A DNA stretch of 49,690 nucleotides from Bacteroidales bacterium (GCA_017615595.1 JAFZZT010000053.1:1-49690), one strand, 5' to 3'. Shown: positions 22,515 to 31,001, counted from the stretch's first letter. Numbers and translations are program-made. Notes: a model not told the origin generated them from the sequence alone.

Positions 22515-24788
22515 CTAGAACTTTATCCTCAAACCTCCCAGGAAGTTGATGCCGGCCTGCGGGAAATAGTACGGCTCATACAGTATCTCACCGCCATAGT
22601 AGCCCTCGTACAGTGCTGCATTGGACTCATACTTCGTGTTGAAAAGGTTGTTGACATTCAAAAAGAGTTCCAAATCCTTCAATGCCTTGAAATGGAACGT
22701 GTAGGAAAGGCGGAGGTTCGTGTAGGAATACGGCTTCAGAATAAAGGTATCGTCTCCGCTGTTGTCCAAATACTGCTTGCTGACGAACTTGGTAATGAGG
22801 CTGATGTTGAAATCCTTGAGCGGCGTGAAAGTGAAGTCGTTGCCCAACACGATGTTAGGGGAGTAAGCAAGTGGTGTGTTGCCGATTTGCTGCTCCACAT
22901 AGCCACCGTTCTCCCAGTCTTCGATATAGTGCGTATAGTTGAGGACGCGGTTGAGGCTGAAGCCACCGTTGATATGCCATGTGAAGAAGCGCACGGGACG
23001 GTAGGCCGCTGACAACTCGATGCCGACGCGATAGCTCTTATCTACGTTGGTCATGAGCGGGTCGCCGGTCTGGTCCAACTCGCCGGTACGCACCAGCTGA
23101 TCTTTATAGTACATGCCGTACAACGTGGTGTTGAAGAAGAACTTGTTGTTGTGCATCATATAGCTGAATTCCATGTCGTAGAGTGTCTCCGGCTTGGGTT
23201 TACGGTCGTCTGGCGCTCCAATGAGGTCGTTGCGGGTGGCTTCGCGGTTGGCGGTGGCGAAGGAGAGGTCGAAGCTGTGTTTCAACTTGCCTTTATCCAG
23301 ATAATAGTGCAACGCCACTTTCGGGTTGATGAAATTCCAGTGGTACTCCTGCGGAATGGGAGTCAGTTCGTCGGTGATACCCTCAATGGTATAGTCCACC
23401 CGCCGGTACTGCAACTCGCCCGACATGCTGAAATTCTTGATATAGTAGTGTAACTTAGCAAACATCTTGGACTGCAACTTGTTACCCGTACCGCGATACC
23501 ACTCGTACATGGCTGGACAATCGGCCACGCGGTCGGGCTGCACCCAAACTATGTTGCCGTAGTGTTTGCCGTTGTAATTGCTCACATCCAAGCCGGCCAC
23601 CCAACGCAAGCCATGGAAGGCCTCGCTTTTAAATCGTTGACTTCCCCAGTATTCTGCCAAAACGCCATAATAATAGTTATCTAAATATTTCTGAGTGATG
23701 AGGTCGGCGCGTTTCTGGTCTTCATGCAGTGGTTCCAACCCGTATTTGCTCAGTTTCTTGTCATCCTTGTACTGTTCGTAATATCCGTAACCGCGCGTCA
23801 GGTAGGGCATCACCCGTACATTATGCCATTGCTTGCCGAGCTGGCGTAACCATCTTTTCTGGTACTCCAGCTGGTAGAAAGTCTGGGTGTAGTTGTCAAA
23901 GGAATTCTCATAATAATGTTGCACACCGTTTTCATCATAGTATGCACCGCAAGAGTTGTAGGTGCGGTTGGTCTCCAGCATGTCGTAGGGCACGCCGTTC
24001 CAAGCAAGTCCGGATTTCTCCTTGCCAAAGAGCAAGTTAAAGCGCAACGTGCCGTTGTCTTTATTCTTCTTGAAGTTATAGAGGTCGAGTTTCGCTGTGA
24101 GGAAGCCGGAGTTGAGGTGCACACCAGAGTAGTCGATGTAGCCGTCGCTGCGGATGTCGGAGAAGGAGGCCAGCATGGAGAAGCGTTTGCCGATGAGGCC
24201 GGTTCCTGCGCTGACCATGTTATGGAAGGTGTTGAAAGAGCCGTAGGAGCTCCTCGCCTCCGCAAAGGGTTTGACGGGGACGTCGCGGGTGAGGAAGTTG
24301 ATACGGGCACCGTAGGAGGTACTGCCGTCTGAGGTGTTGGCGCCACTCTGCACACTCATGTGCTCGATGTAAGCAGCCATGTCGGGCAGGTTCACCAGCC
24401 AGGAGCCCTGCGATTCCGGGTTGTTGACGGTGACCCCGTTGAGGGTGGTGTTGATACGGGTCTGATCGATGCCACGGATGAAGAGATAGGTGGCGCCCAG
24501 TCCCGTACCCGACTCGGAGGTGGTAACCACGGAGGGCATCATCTCCAACAGGTTGTTGACACTACCGTTGCCCTGTTGAGCGCGGATCTGCGGCATCGAC
24601 ATGGTGGTGACGTTGGCGGCGGTTTGCACCGTGGGCTTGACGAACTCGATGGTCACCTCGTCAAGCTCCCTATGCTGTGCCGTGTCCAGCACCTGGGCAG
24701 ATGCCACGAAGGGCAGCACAAATAGACATGCCACGGCCATCCTCTTGACCATGGTTCTCACAAAAAATAGATTTTTCTGGATTTGCAT
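22515..24788 (-). CDS. TonB-dependent outer-membrane receptor, likely for thiamine
   Basis: 757 residues from the ATG at 24788; MVKRM at 24752 is a second candidate start. The signal peptide ends FVASAQ. A TonB-box-like LDEVTI comes next, then the plug domain (about 60-175: VNNLLEMMPSVVTTSESG, LFIRGIDQTRINTTLNGVTVNN), then a 22-strand-type barrel ending GGLRIKF with terminal Phe. The upstream TPP riboswitch shows control by thiamine pyrophosphate, so the cargo should be thiamine or a precursor. In Bacteroides thetaiotaomicron a TPP-riboswitch-controlled TonB receptor imports thiamine. The longer frame (to 24911) merely translates the riboswitch and is rejected. No thi genes are next to it. 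Confidence 0.9.
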   Translation of the reverse strand: MQIQKNLFFVRTMVKRMAVACLFVLPFVASAQVLDTAQHRELDEVTIEFVKPTVQTAANVTTMSMPQIRAQQGNGSVNNLLEMMPSVVTTSESGTGLGATYLFIRGIDQTRINTTLNGVTVNNPESQGSWLVNLPDMAAYIEHMSVQSGANTSDGSTSYGARINFLTRDVPVKPFAEARSSYGSFNTFHNMVSAGTGLIGKRFSMLASFSDIRSDGYIDYSGVHLNSGFLTAKLDLYNFKKNKDNGTLRFNLLFGKEKSGLAWNGVPYDMLETNRTYNSCGAYYDENGVQHYYENSFDNYTQTFYQLEYQKRWLRQLGKQWHNVRVMPYLTRGYGYYEQYKDDKKLSKYGLEPLHEDQKRADLITQKYLDNYYYGVLAEYWGSQRFKSEAFHGLRWVAGLDVSNYNGKHYGNIVWVQPDRVADCPAMYEWYRGTGNKLQSKMFAKLHYYIKNFSMSGELQYRRVDYTIEGITDELTPIPQEYHWNFINPKVALHYYLDKGKLKHSFDLSFATANREATRNDLIGAPDDRKPKPETLYDMEFSYMMHNNKFFFNTTLYGMYYKDQLVRTGELDQTGDPLMTNVDKSYRVGIELSAAYRPVRFFTWHINGGFSLNRVLNYTHYIEDWENGGYVEQQIGNTPLAYSPNIVLGNDFTFTPLKDFNISLITKFVSKQYLDNSGDDTFILKPYSYTNLRLSYTFHFKALKDLELFLNVNNLFNTKYESNAALYEGYYGGEILYEPYYFPQAGINFLGGLRIKF

Positions 24789-24858
24789 AACTCTAACAGT
24801 TTTAGTTTTTTTTAATGAAACAATACTGAAAGAGGGATTTGAAAATAGAAGCGTTTGT

Positions 24859-24928
24859 CTCCCTACGGCGGCATTATCCGCATCAGGTTCAACGGGTCTG
24901 ATCTCAGCCAAAAAGGCACCCCTTTCAA
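24859..24928 (-). promoter_or_regulatory. TPP (thi-box) riboswitch
   Basis: On the minus strand the sequence shows GGGGTGCC, GGCTGAGAT, ACCCGTTGAACCTGAT, then CGGATAATGCCGCCGTAGGGA in the order and spacing of the TPP aptamer. It lies in the leader of the TonB-dependent receptor, about 70 nt ahead of its ATG, and just downstream of a -7 box. TPP binding is expected to lower expression. Confidence 0.95.
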
Positions 24929-24936
24929 AACGGCGG

Positions 24937-24944
24937 CAAAGATA
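24937..24944 (-). promoter_or_regulatory. -7 promoter element ahead of the TPP riboswitch
   Basis: TATCTTTG on the minus strand, ending about 9 nt before the first aptamer bases, so the riboswitch begins almost at the transcript 5' end. Confidence 0.75.
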
Positions 24945-25006
24945 GGTAAAATATCGATACGTTGGCCATTAGCCTTTAGCTATTAGCTGTAGGCTGTTCG
25001 GAGGGT

Positions 25007-25597
25007 TTAGGGGAGGCCAAGGATTCGGTGAATCTGGAGGGAGAGGCGCCATTGGGGGTTGTGGAGCACGGCCTGCACGCACGCGCGAAGGTTCTGCTCA
25101 CGCAGTTCCTGCACGGACGAGTAGCAGGGCTGCAGGAAACGGTAATTGGCCTGGATGGCCTCGTATTGCGCGAGGTCCTGGCCTGTGAAGACCACCTTGA
25201 GCTCATCGCACGCCTGCAGGATGCAGGGCAACGCATCACCGCCAGGGAATGCGGTCTTGGGAGAGAGCGTCACCCAGTCGAGGTTGGCAGGCAGGGGACA
25301 CGTGCCGTTGGTCTCGATGGCAACCCTCTTGCCCGTCTCACGCTGGAGCGCCTCCACAAAGGGCTCATCAATGAAGAGGGACGGCTCGCCACCCGTGAGC
25401 ACGATCATCGGCGCCTGCGAGTACCGTTGCACCTCCGCCAGGATCTCCTCCAGCGTCATCATCGTCCCGTCTTGATGGTCGGTGTCGCAGAAATGGCACT
25501 GCAGGTTGCATCCGCTGAAGCGGACAAACACGGCGGGCGTTCCCGAATGGAAGCCCTCGCCCTGCAATGAGTAGAATATCTCGTTGATACGGTACAT
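25007..25597 (-). CDS. queE: 7-carboxy-7-deazaguanine synthase (radical SAM)
   Basis: 196 residues from the ATG at 25597. It opens YRINEIFYSLQGEGFHSGTP and carries the radical-SAM cluster C30-x3-C34-x2-C37 (GCNLQCHFCDT) and the glycine-rich TGGEPSLF. It rearranges 6-carboxy-tetrahydropterin to 7-carboxy-7-deazaguanine (CDG) in queuosine synthesis. The start comes 1 nt after the queD stop. It is the last of the four minus-strand que genes in the cluster. Confidence 0.93.
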   Translation of the reverse strand: MYRINEIFYSLQGEGFHSGTPAVFVRFSGCNLQCHFCDTDHQDGTMMTLEEILAEVQRYSQAPMIVLTGGEPSLFIDEPFVEALQRETGKRVAIETNGTCPLPANLDWVTLSPKTAFPGGDALPCILQACDELKVVFTGQDLAQYEAIQANYRFLQPCYSSVQELREQNLRACVQAVLHNPQWRLSLQIHRILGLP

Positions 25598-25598
25598 G

Positions 25599-25949
25599 TC
25601 AGAAGTTCTGCGGGGCATCATCGGCGATGTAGCAGGCTTTGTTGTCGCGCGACTCCCACACATCAGCACGATAGCAGTTGGGGACAGTATCCACAATCCA
25701 GCGGGCAATGTTTTCTGCGGTCGGATTGAAATCCAAGACCTCGTTCAGGTTTTTATGGTCTATCTTGGCATGGATAAGACGCTTGATCTCGGTAAAATCA
25801 CACACCATGCCGTTGGAGTCCAACTCCTTGGCGCGGCAATAGACCTTCACAATCCAGTTGTGGCCGTGGAGGTTCTCGCACTTGCTCTCGTAATCTAAGT
25901 AGAGCTGGTGGCAGGAAGAGATTTCGAGGGTTTTTCTAACGTAATACAT
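25599..25949 (-). CDS. queD: 6-carboxy-5,6,7,8-tetrahydropterin synthase
   Basis: 116 residues. H14, H28 and H30 are the zinc ligands, and C24 in CENLHGHN is the catalytic cysteine with the CxxxHGH spacing of QueD rather than of PTPS proper. DFTEIKRLIHAKIDHKNLNE is the typical central helix. It converts dihydroneopterin triphosphate to 6-carboxy-tetrahydropterin. queE follows after 1 nt. A heptamer repeat array of about 77 bp separates it from queC upstream. Confidence 0.93.
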   Translation of the reverse strand: MYYVRKTLEISSCHQLYLDYESKCENLHGHNWIVKVYCRAKELDSNGMVCDFTEIKRLIHAKIDHKNLNEVLDFNPTAENIARWIVDTVPNCYRADVWESRDNKACYIADDAPQNF

Positions 25950-25953
25950 AATA

Positions 25954-26030
25954 AGTTGTCAGTTATCAGTTATCAGTTATCAGTTTTCAGTTGTCAGTTT
26001 TCAGTTGTCAGTTTTCAGTTGTCAGTTTTT
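25954..26030. repeat. eleven AGTTnnn heptamers between queC and queD
   Basis: AGTTGTC, AGTTATC and AGTTTTC units repeat in exact 7-bp register, followed by a degenerate TAGTTTTT tail to about 26049. The array starts 4 nt upstream of the queD start codon on the minus strand. Confidence 0.88.
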
Positions 26031-26079
26031 TAGTTTTTAGTTTTTTAGTGAACAGTGAATTGTAGTTACTTTTTCAAGT

Positions 26080-26736
26080 TCAGAGTTCGTACACGGTGGT
26101 GTCGGTGATGCCGGCGGCGGCTAGGGCCATGCGGCGTTCGCGACAGGTGCCGCACTTGCCGCAGTGGTGCTCCCCGCCCTTGTAGCAGGAGTAGGTCTCC
26201 GAATAGTCGAGGCCCAGCGCTTTGCCGTGACGGGCGATCTCCACCTTGTCGATATGGGTATAGGGGGCATAGATGGCAATGTTCTCGTAGGTGCCCTGTT
26301 GCATGGCTGCATCCATCGCTTGGATGAAGCCGGGACGGCAGTCGGGGTAGATGGCATGGTCGCCGGCATGGTTGGCGATCATCACGCGCTTCAGCCCATT
26401 GCTCTCCGCAACTCCGCAGGCGACGGCCAGCATGATGCCATTACGGAAAGGCACCACCGTGGATTTCATATTCTCGTCATTGTAGTTGCCTTCGGGGATG
26501 TCATCGGCCGTCATCAGCAAGGCACTTTTGAAGTACTGATGCATGAAAGCCAAAGGAATGGTGATATGCGGGATATGCAACCGCTGGCAATGGGTGATGG
26601 CACACTGCCGTTCGCGTCCGTTCTGCGTGGAGCCATAGTCAAAGGTGATGGCCATGGCTATCTCCTCGCGGTACTCATAGAGCATCGTGGTGGAATCCAT
26701 GCCGCCGGAAAGGATTATCACTGCGTCTTTAGCCAT
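26080..26736 (-). CDS. queC: 7-cyano-7-deazaguanine (preQ0) synthase
   Basis: 218 residues. The PP-loop ATPase motif SGGMDS is at residues 10-15, and the zinc site C184-x7-C192-x2-C195-x2-C198 (CYKGGEHHCGKCGTC) is near the C-terminus. It turns CDG into preQ0 using ammonia and ATP. The start lies 4 nt after the queF stop, so the two are cotranscribed. The length is normal. Confidence 0.95.
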   Translation of the reverse strand: MAKDAVIILSGGMDSTTMLYEYREEIAMAITFDYGSTQNGRERQCAITHCQRLHIPHITIPLAFMHQYFKSALLMTADDIPEGNYNDENMKSTVVPFRNGIMLAVACGVAESNGLKRVMIANHAGDHAIYPDCRPGFIQAMDAAMQQGTYENIAIYAPYTHIDKVEIARHGKALGLDYSETYSCYKGGEHHCGKCGTCRERRMALAAAGITDTTVYEL

Positions 26737-26740
26737 CTTC

Positions 26741-27211
26741 TTAACGGTTTTGCATCACATTCAACATTCTCTCTCTCACCATCTCTTGATGATCCGGGTC
26801 GCCGAAGTTGGCAAAAGGCAGTATCGAGATGCCCCCGCGCGGGTTGAAGCGTCCTTCCACCTCCAGATACTTGGGATCCATGAGCTTGACGAGGTCCTTC
26901 ATGATGATGTTGACGCAGTCCTCATGGAAATCGCCATGGTTGCGGAAGCTGAAGAGATAGAGCTTCAGGCTCTTGCTCTCCACCATGCGGATGCGGGGAA
27001 TATAGCGGATGATGATATGGCCGAAATCGGGTTGACCGGTCTTGGGACACAGCGAGGTGAACTCCGGACAGTCCAACGTGACCAGGTATTCCAGTTCCGG
27101 GTGTTTGTTGTCGAAGGTCTCCAGCACCTCCGGCGTATAGTCATAGCTGTAAACAGTCTGCTGATTGCCCAGCAGGGTGACGCCTTTCAGTTCTTCAGTA
27201 TTTCTGGACAT
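26741..27211 (-). CDS. queF: NADPH-dependent preQ0 reductase
   Basis: 156 residues, the short unimodular form. The catalytic C55 lies in [10 protein letters not shown] (with D62), and the QueF motif ESKSLK (78-83) is followed by [14 protein letters not shown]. It reduces the nitrile preQ0 to preQ1, the base that Tgt inserts into tRNA. It starts 29 nt after the porQ stop and queC follows after 4 nt, so the order is porQ-queF-queC-queD-queE. The first step (GTP cyclohydrolase) and tgt/queA are not in the window. Confidence 0.95.
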   Translation of the reverse strand: MSRNTEELKGVTLLGNQQTVYSYDYTPEVLETFDNKHPELEYLVTLDCPEFTSLCPKTGQPDFGHIIIRYIPRIRMVESKSLKLYLFSFRNHGDFHEDCVNIIMKDLVKLMDPKYLEVEGRFNPRGGISILPFANFGDPDHQEMVRERMLNVMQNR

Positions 27212-27240
27212 AGTGTATCGTCTTTAGGCCGCTGACGGTG

Positions 27241-28338
27241 TCAGGGCATCTTTTCTAATTTCTTGGGGTTGTCTTTTTTCTTCCATTGGGACAGCTCGCC
27301 AAAGTTAAGGGCAAGGTTGACGCAGTTGGGAGCAGCGCCCGGGGCGTATTGCAACCGTGAGAAGCCGAATCGCAAGCCCTTGATGTTGAGCATGAATCCG
27401 TAGGAGAAGCCAGCCATCGAGTGACGCGCCAGCACCTTCATCTCCTGATGGATATTATGGTTGTAAGCAAACTGTATGGAGAAATATTTAGAAGGTTCTA
27501 TTTCCAAGCCGAAGATGATATGACGGAAAAAGTTGTCGAAGAACTGCTTTGCTTTGGACGGATAGATGAGGGTGTTGGTGAGCGCGTCAGTCTCCATAAA
27601 GGGGTTGTCGGCACCGTAGTAGTTCATATTCCATCGATATAGAGAATGCAGTGAGATGTGGTAACGGATAGGCACATGGGCGAGGCGCTGGGAGAGGGCG
27701 AACTGCAAGTCGAAGGGCAGACGCTCCAGGTTGCCGGGATAGAAAGGCTTGACCTCCGAGCCGATGTTCTTGGCCAAGAGGGTCAGGGAGAGGTTCTTCT
27801 CCTTGTTGAAATAGCTTCCCGCCACATCCACAGCGAGACCAAAGGAGTGGTAGGCTTCGTAACCGCAATAGACCAACTTGAGATCAGCGCCAATGCTGAA
27901 ATGAGGCGACAGCTCACGGCCCCACCCTAACGTCAGGGCAACATCGTTCACCGAGAAGGTGCCCGTCTCCACCCCGCTTTCGTCAGTGCCGTTGAACTTG
28001 CCATAGTTGACGTACCGTGCCTCCACGGCAAAGCTGCCAGCCTTCGGAAAGGTGTAAGAATAGAGGGCGGAGGCATAGTTGGTGTTGGCAAAGTAGTTGG
28101 TAAAATCCAGGGCCAGGGTGTTGCTGTGGCGCGCCCCGATAAAGGAAGGATTCACCATCAGCAACGTGGGATCATCGTCATACACCGAAATCAAGCCGCT
28201 ACCCAATGCGGTGACACGAGAAGCATAGCTGTAACTCAAAAAATTATAAACGCTATGTCCACCCGTCTGCGCACGCAACTGACCAGCTGTCAGCAGCAGT
28301 AAGAACGCCACTATGAGATGTTTGTATCTTAATACCAT
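27241..28338 (-). CDS. porQ: type IX secretion system protein PorQ
   Basis: 365 residues from the ATG at 28338. A signal peptide ends at about residue 23 (LRAQ). The PorQ-typical start GGHSVYNFLSYSYASRVTALG, then DDPTLLMVNPSFIG, is followed by an outer-membrane barrel whose late strands include MAGFSYGFMLNIKGLRFGFSR. PorQ works with PorU, PorV and PorZ at the outer membrane during T9SS cargo attachment. A hydrophilic KKKDNPKKLEKMP tail ends the protein. It heads the minus-strand unit that carries the queuosine genes, an unexpected pairing. Confidence 0.9.
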   Translation of the reverse strand: MVLRYKHLIVAFLLLLTAGQLRAQTGGHSVYNFLSYSYASRVTALGSGLISVYDDDPTLLMVNPSFIGARHSNTLALDFTNYFANTNYASALYSYTFPKAGSFAVEARYVNYGKFNGTDESGVETGTFSVNDVALTLGWGRELSPHFSIGADLKLVYCGYEAYHSFGLAVDVAGSYFNKEKNLSLTLLAKNIGSEVKPFYPGNLERLPFDLQFALSQRLAHVPIRYHISLHSLYRWNMNYYGADNPFMETDALTNTLIYPSKAKQFFDNFFRHIIFGLEIEPSKYFSIQFAYNHNIHQEMKVLARHSMAGFSYGFMLNIKGLRFGFSRLQYAPGAAPNCVNLALNFGELSQWKKKDNPKKLEKMP

Positions 28339-28348
28339 AAAAAGCGTG

Positions 28349-28356
28349 CAAAAATA
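28349..28356 (-). promoter_or_regulatory. -7 promoter element for porQ-que
   Basis: TATTTTTG on the minus strand, only 10 nt before the porQ ATG, so the leader is very short or absent. No room is left for a preQ1 riboswitch. Confidence 0.65.
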
Positions 28357-28472
28357 ATAAAAATTACTGACTATGGGCGACACCTATTGTTTTTGCAGAT
28401 GAACAGTTGTCAAAACAGCATCAACGCCAGGGAACGCAAAAAAAACATTTATCTGACAATCGCTATTTTTTT

Positions 28473-28480
28473 TATCTTTG
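28473..28480 (+). promoter_or_regulatory. -7 promoter element for the P-loop kinase gene
   Basis: TATCTTTG, 22 nt before the ATG at 28503. Confidence 0.7.
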
Positions 28481-28502
28481 CATTCTCAAAAAACACAAAG
28501 CA

Positions 28503-29048
28503 ATGAAGATTATTGGCATCACAGGCACCTTGGGTGCGGGAAAAGGCACTTTAGTGGATTATTTACGGGATCATTACGGATACAAGCACTACTCCGTGCG
28601 CGGCTATCTCATCGAGGAGGCGGAGCGGCGGGGGTTGCCCATCAACCGCGACACCTTCGTGGAGGTGGCCAACGACCTGCGCGCCACCCACTGTCCCTCC
28701 TTCATCACCGACGAGCTCTACAAACAGGCCGAGGCGGCGGGCACGGACGCCATCATCGAGAGCGTGCGCACCCCGGGTGAGGTGCTCTCCCTCCGCCAGA
28801 ACGAGCACTTCCTCCTCTTTGCCGTCGATGCCGACCCGAAGATACGCTACGAGCGCATCGTGCTCCGCGGCTCCGAGACCGACCACGTCTCCTTCGAGAC
28901 CTTCCTTGAGAACGAACAACGCGAGATGGACTCTGAAGACCCTAACCACCAGAACATCGGACGCTGCATGGAGATGGCCGACGTGGTCTTCCACAACGAC
29001 GGCAGCTTTGAAGATCTCTACCGACAGGTGGAAGAATTCCTTAACTAG
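28503..29048 (+). CDS. P-loop kinase of the dephospho-CoA kinase/NMP kinase type
   Basis: 181 residues from the ATG at 28503. The Walker A GTLGAGKGT lies at 8-16, with the nucleotide-kinase DAIIESVRTPGEV and FAVDADPKIRYERIVLR segments after it. These are shared by dephospho-CoA kinases and related nucleoside monophosphate kinases, but the family marks of CoaE proper are not clear. The substrate is therefore left open. It is divergent from porQ. Its stop codon TAG is already part of the first heptamer of the repeat array that follows. Confidence 0.8.
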   Translation: MKIIGITGTLGAGKGTLVDYLRDHYGYKHYSVRGYLIEEAERRGLPINRDTFVEVANDLRATHCPSFITDELYKQAEAAGTDAIIESVRTPGEVLSLRQNEHFLLFAVDADPKIRYERIVLRGSETDHVSFETFLENEQREMDSEDPNHQNIGRCMEMADVVFHNDGSFEDLYRQVEEFLN

Positions 29049-29158
29049 TTGTCAGTTATCAGTTGTCAGTTTGAAGTTAGGAGTTAGGAGTTTGAAGTTT
29101 GAAGTTAGAAGTTTGAAGTTAGAAGTTTGAAGTTAGAAGTTAGAAGTTGGGAGTTTTC
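29047..29158. repeat. sixteen AGTTnnn heptamers
   Basis: Sixteen consecutive heptamers in strict register: three of the AGTT(G/A)TC type, then AGTTTGA, AGTTAGG and AGTTAGA types, ending with AGTTGGG and AGTTTTC. The first A-G belong to the stop codon of the kinase gene. It fills the gap to the convergent rseC-like gene. Confidence 0.92.
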
Positions 29159-29174
29159 AATTACCCACTAATGG

Positions 29175-29600
29175 CTAAAGCTCCCGTTTCGTCACATAGA
29201 AGGTGAATTGTTTGTCCATCCTGTTTTTGAAATGATAGAGCACCACATAATAGAGGAAGGTGCAGACGAGGCTCACCAGCACGGGGATCCACTCTTTGTC
29301 GGTGAAGAGAAAGGTCAGCAGAAAGGAGGCCAGGAGCACCAGGAAGGGCATCAGGTAGCCTAAAATAACAGCCTTGCGTCCAGAGGAGGACTGCAGGTTC
29401 AGCGTCACGACTTCTCCCACCACAAACTCTTGATTATATGGATTCTGCGCCTCTATGAGTTCCTGTTTCCGTTCGGAGGGCATGCAAATGCTCTTGGCGC
29501 GGCACTCGCCGCACGCGGAGCTGACGGTGATCTCCACGAGGAGATGGTCCTCTTCTATCTTTCTAACGATGCCGTCACGGCAGATGGGTTGTGCTTCCAT
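29175..29600 (-). CDS. RseC/MucC-family (SoxR-reducing system type) membrane protein
   Basis: 141 residues. An N-terminal domain has the cysteine cluster C30-x2-C33-x5-C39 (ACGECRAKSIC) and a short beta region (VVGEVVTLNL). Two membrane helices follow at about 77-97 and 103-124, with a basic tail. RseC-family proteins assist redox complexes, commonly Rnf/Rsx, or envelope stress control. No rnf genes are adjacent here; the gene sits 3 nt after radA and is cotranscribed with it. Confidence 0.88.
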   Translation of the reverse strand: MEAQPICRDGIVRKIEEDHLLVEITVSSACGECRAKSICMPSERKQELIEAQNPYNQEFVVGEVVTLNLQSSSGRKAVILGYLMPFLVLLASFLLTFLFTDKEWIPVLVSLVCTFLYYVVLYHFKNRMDKQFTFYVTKREL

Positions 29601-29603
29601 AAT

Positions 29604-30974
29604 CTATTCAAACAGATTTTTAAACATCTCCTCCACGCGGGCGATGGGGATGAGACGGATGTGATAGTCATTGGGGTTGACCCCTTTCATGTTGTATTTG
29701 GAGACGAACATGCGGGTGAAGCCCAGCTTGTCGGCCTCGGCGATGCGCTGGACGATGCGCGACACCGGGCGCACCTCGCCATTGAGGCCCATCTCGCCGG
29801 AGAAGCAGGTCTTGGAGTCGATGGCGATATCGGTGGCGGAGGAGAGGATGGCGGCGACCACCGACAGGTTGATGGCGGGGTCCTCCACACGCAGGCCGCC
29901 GGCGATGTTCAGGAAGACATCCTTGGCGCCCAGTTTAAAGTTGCACCGTTTCTCCAGCACGGCCAGCAGCATGTTCATCCGTCTGATGTCGTAGCCTGTA
30001 GCCGAGCGTTGCGGCATGCCATAGACGGCCGTGCTGACCAGCGCCTGCACCTCGATGAGCATCGGCCGGTTGCCTTCCAAGATGGTGGCGACGGCCACAC
30101 CGCTATAGTCCTCCTCATGCTGGGACAACAGGATCTCCGAGGGATTGTGAATCTCCCGCAGACCTTCCTGGGACATCTCGAAGATGCCCATCTCGGAGGT
30201 GGAGCCGAAGCGGTTCTTGATGCAGCGCACGATACGGTAACCATAGTGCTGGTCGCCCTCAAACTGCAGCACCGTATCGACGATATGCTCCAGGATCTTG
30301 GGGCCGGCGAGGCTGCCCTCCTTGGTGATATGACCGATCAGGAAAACAGGGATGCCGGTGGTCTTGGCGAGATGTTGGAACTCGGCGGCGCACTCCTTGA
30401 GCTGGGAGATGGAGGCCGCGGCGGAGTCTATCAGGGCGCTTTGGAGCGTCTGGATGGAGTCCACGATGATGAGGTCGGGCTTCTCCGCCTCCACGTGTTT
30501 GAAGATCTGCTGGGTATTGGTCTCGGTGAGCACATAGCAGTGCGGCGCTTTCTCGGAAGAGAGACGGGCGGCGCGCATCTTGAGTTGCATCTCGCTCTCC
30601 TCGCCGGAGACGTAGAGCACCTTGCGGTCGCGCATGCGGAGGGCCATCTGGAGCAGGAGTGTCGATTTGCCGATGCCCGGTTCGCCGCCCAGCAGGATGA
30701 TAGAGCCCGGCACGATGCCCCCGCCGAGGACATTGTCGAACTCCACGAAGCCCGTCTGGATGCGGGGCAGCTGGGTGAGGGAGATCTCGTCGATAGGCTT
30801 AGGGGTGCTCTGCAGGACCTCCGCGGTGGAGCGTCCTTTGGGGGCGGGCGTCTCCCGGACGATCACCTCCTCTTCGAAGGTGTTCCACTCGCCGCAGGAG
30901 GGGCAACGGCCCAGCCACTGCGCCGACTGCGCCCCGCAATTCTTGCAATAATATAAGGTTTTGTTTTTTGCCAT
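29604..30974 (-). CDS. radA: DNA repair protein RadA (Sms)
   Basis: 456 residues. An N-terminal zinc finger has C10, C13, C24 and C27 (YYCKNCG, GRCPSCGEW). The Walker A motif is GGEPGIGKST (96-105), the RadA-specific KNRFG lies near residue 250, and a Lon-like C-terminal domain ends the protein. RadA is a RecA-like DNA helicase/branch-migration factor of recombinational repair. The start is supported by a -7 box 20 nt upstream. rseC-like follows after 3 nt. The gene is divergent from aspS. Confidence 0.96.
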   Translation of the reverse strand: MAKNKTLYYCKNCGAQSAQWLGRCPSCGEWNTFEEEVIVRETPAPKGRSTAEVLQSTPKPIDEISLTQLPRIQTGFVEFDNVLGGGIVPGSIILLGGEPGIGKSTLLLQMALRMRDRKVLYVSGEESEMQLKMRAARLSSEKAPHCYVLTETNTQQIFKHVEAEKPDLIIVDSIQTLQSALIDSAAASISQLKECAAEFQHLAKTTGIPVFLIGHITKEGSLAGPKILEHIVDTVLQFEGDQHYGYRIVRCIKNRFGSTSEMGIFEMSQEGLREIHNPSEILLSQHEEDYSGVAVATILEGNRPMLIEVQALVSTAVYGMPQRSATGYDIRRMNMLLAVLEKRCNFKLGAKDVFLNIAGGLRVEDPAINLSVVAAILSSATDIAIDSKTCFSGEMGLNGEVRPVSRIVQRIAEADKLGFTRMFVSKYNMKGVNPNDYHIRLIPIARVEEMFKNLFE

Positions 30975-30993
30975 CAGGAAGAATTATGAGCGG

Positions 30994-31001
30994 CAAAGAT
31001 A
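30994..31001 (-). promoter_or_regulatory. -7 promoter element for radA
   Basis: TATCTTTG on the minus strand, 19 nt before the ATG at 30974. Confidence 0.75.

Noticed and set aside
24789-24911. N-terminal extension of the TonB receptor to an earlier start
   Set aside because: The extension translates the TPP riboswitch itself, and a normal signal peptide begins after it.
24966-24995. TTAGC-type repeat shared with 49272-49291 and resembling 29168-29184
   Set aside because: A common stretch TAGCTATTAGCTGTA occurs twice, but it is too short and too few copies are present to name an element.
27212-27240. preQ1 riboswitch before queF
   Set aside because: Only 29 nt separate porQ and queF, and no aptamer pattern is visible; the porQ leader is about 10 nt.
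25954-29158. CRISPR array suggested by regular repeats
   Set aside because: Units are 7 bp, contiguous and without spacers; no cas genes are present.
29430-30956. A 508-codon plus-strand frame opposite radA
   Set aside because: Shadow of radA; composition rich in His, Gly, Asp and Leu with no domain.
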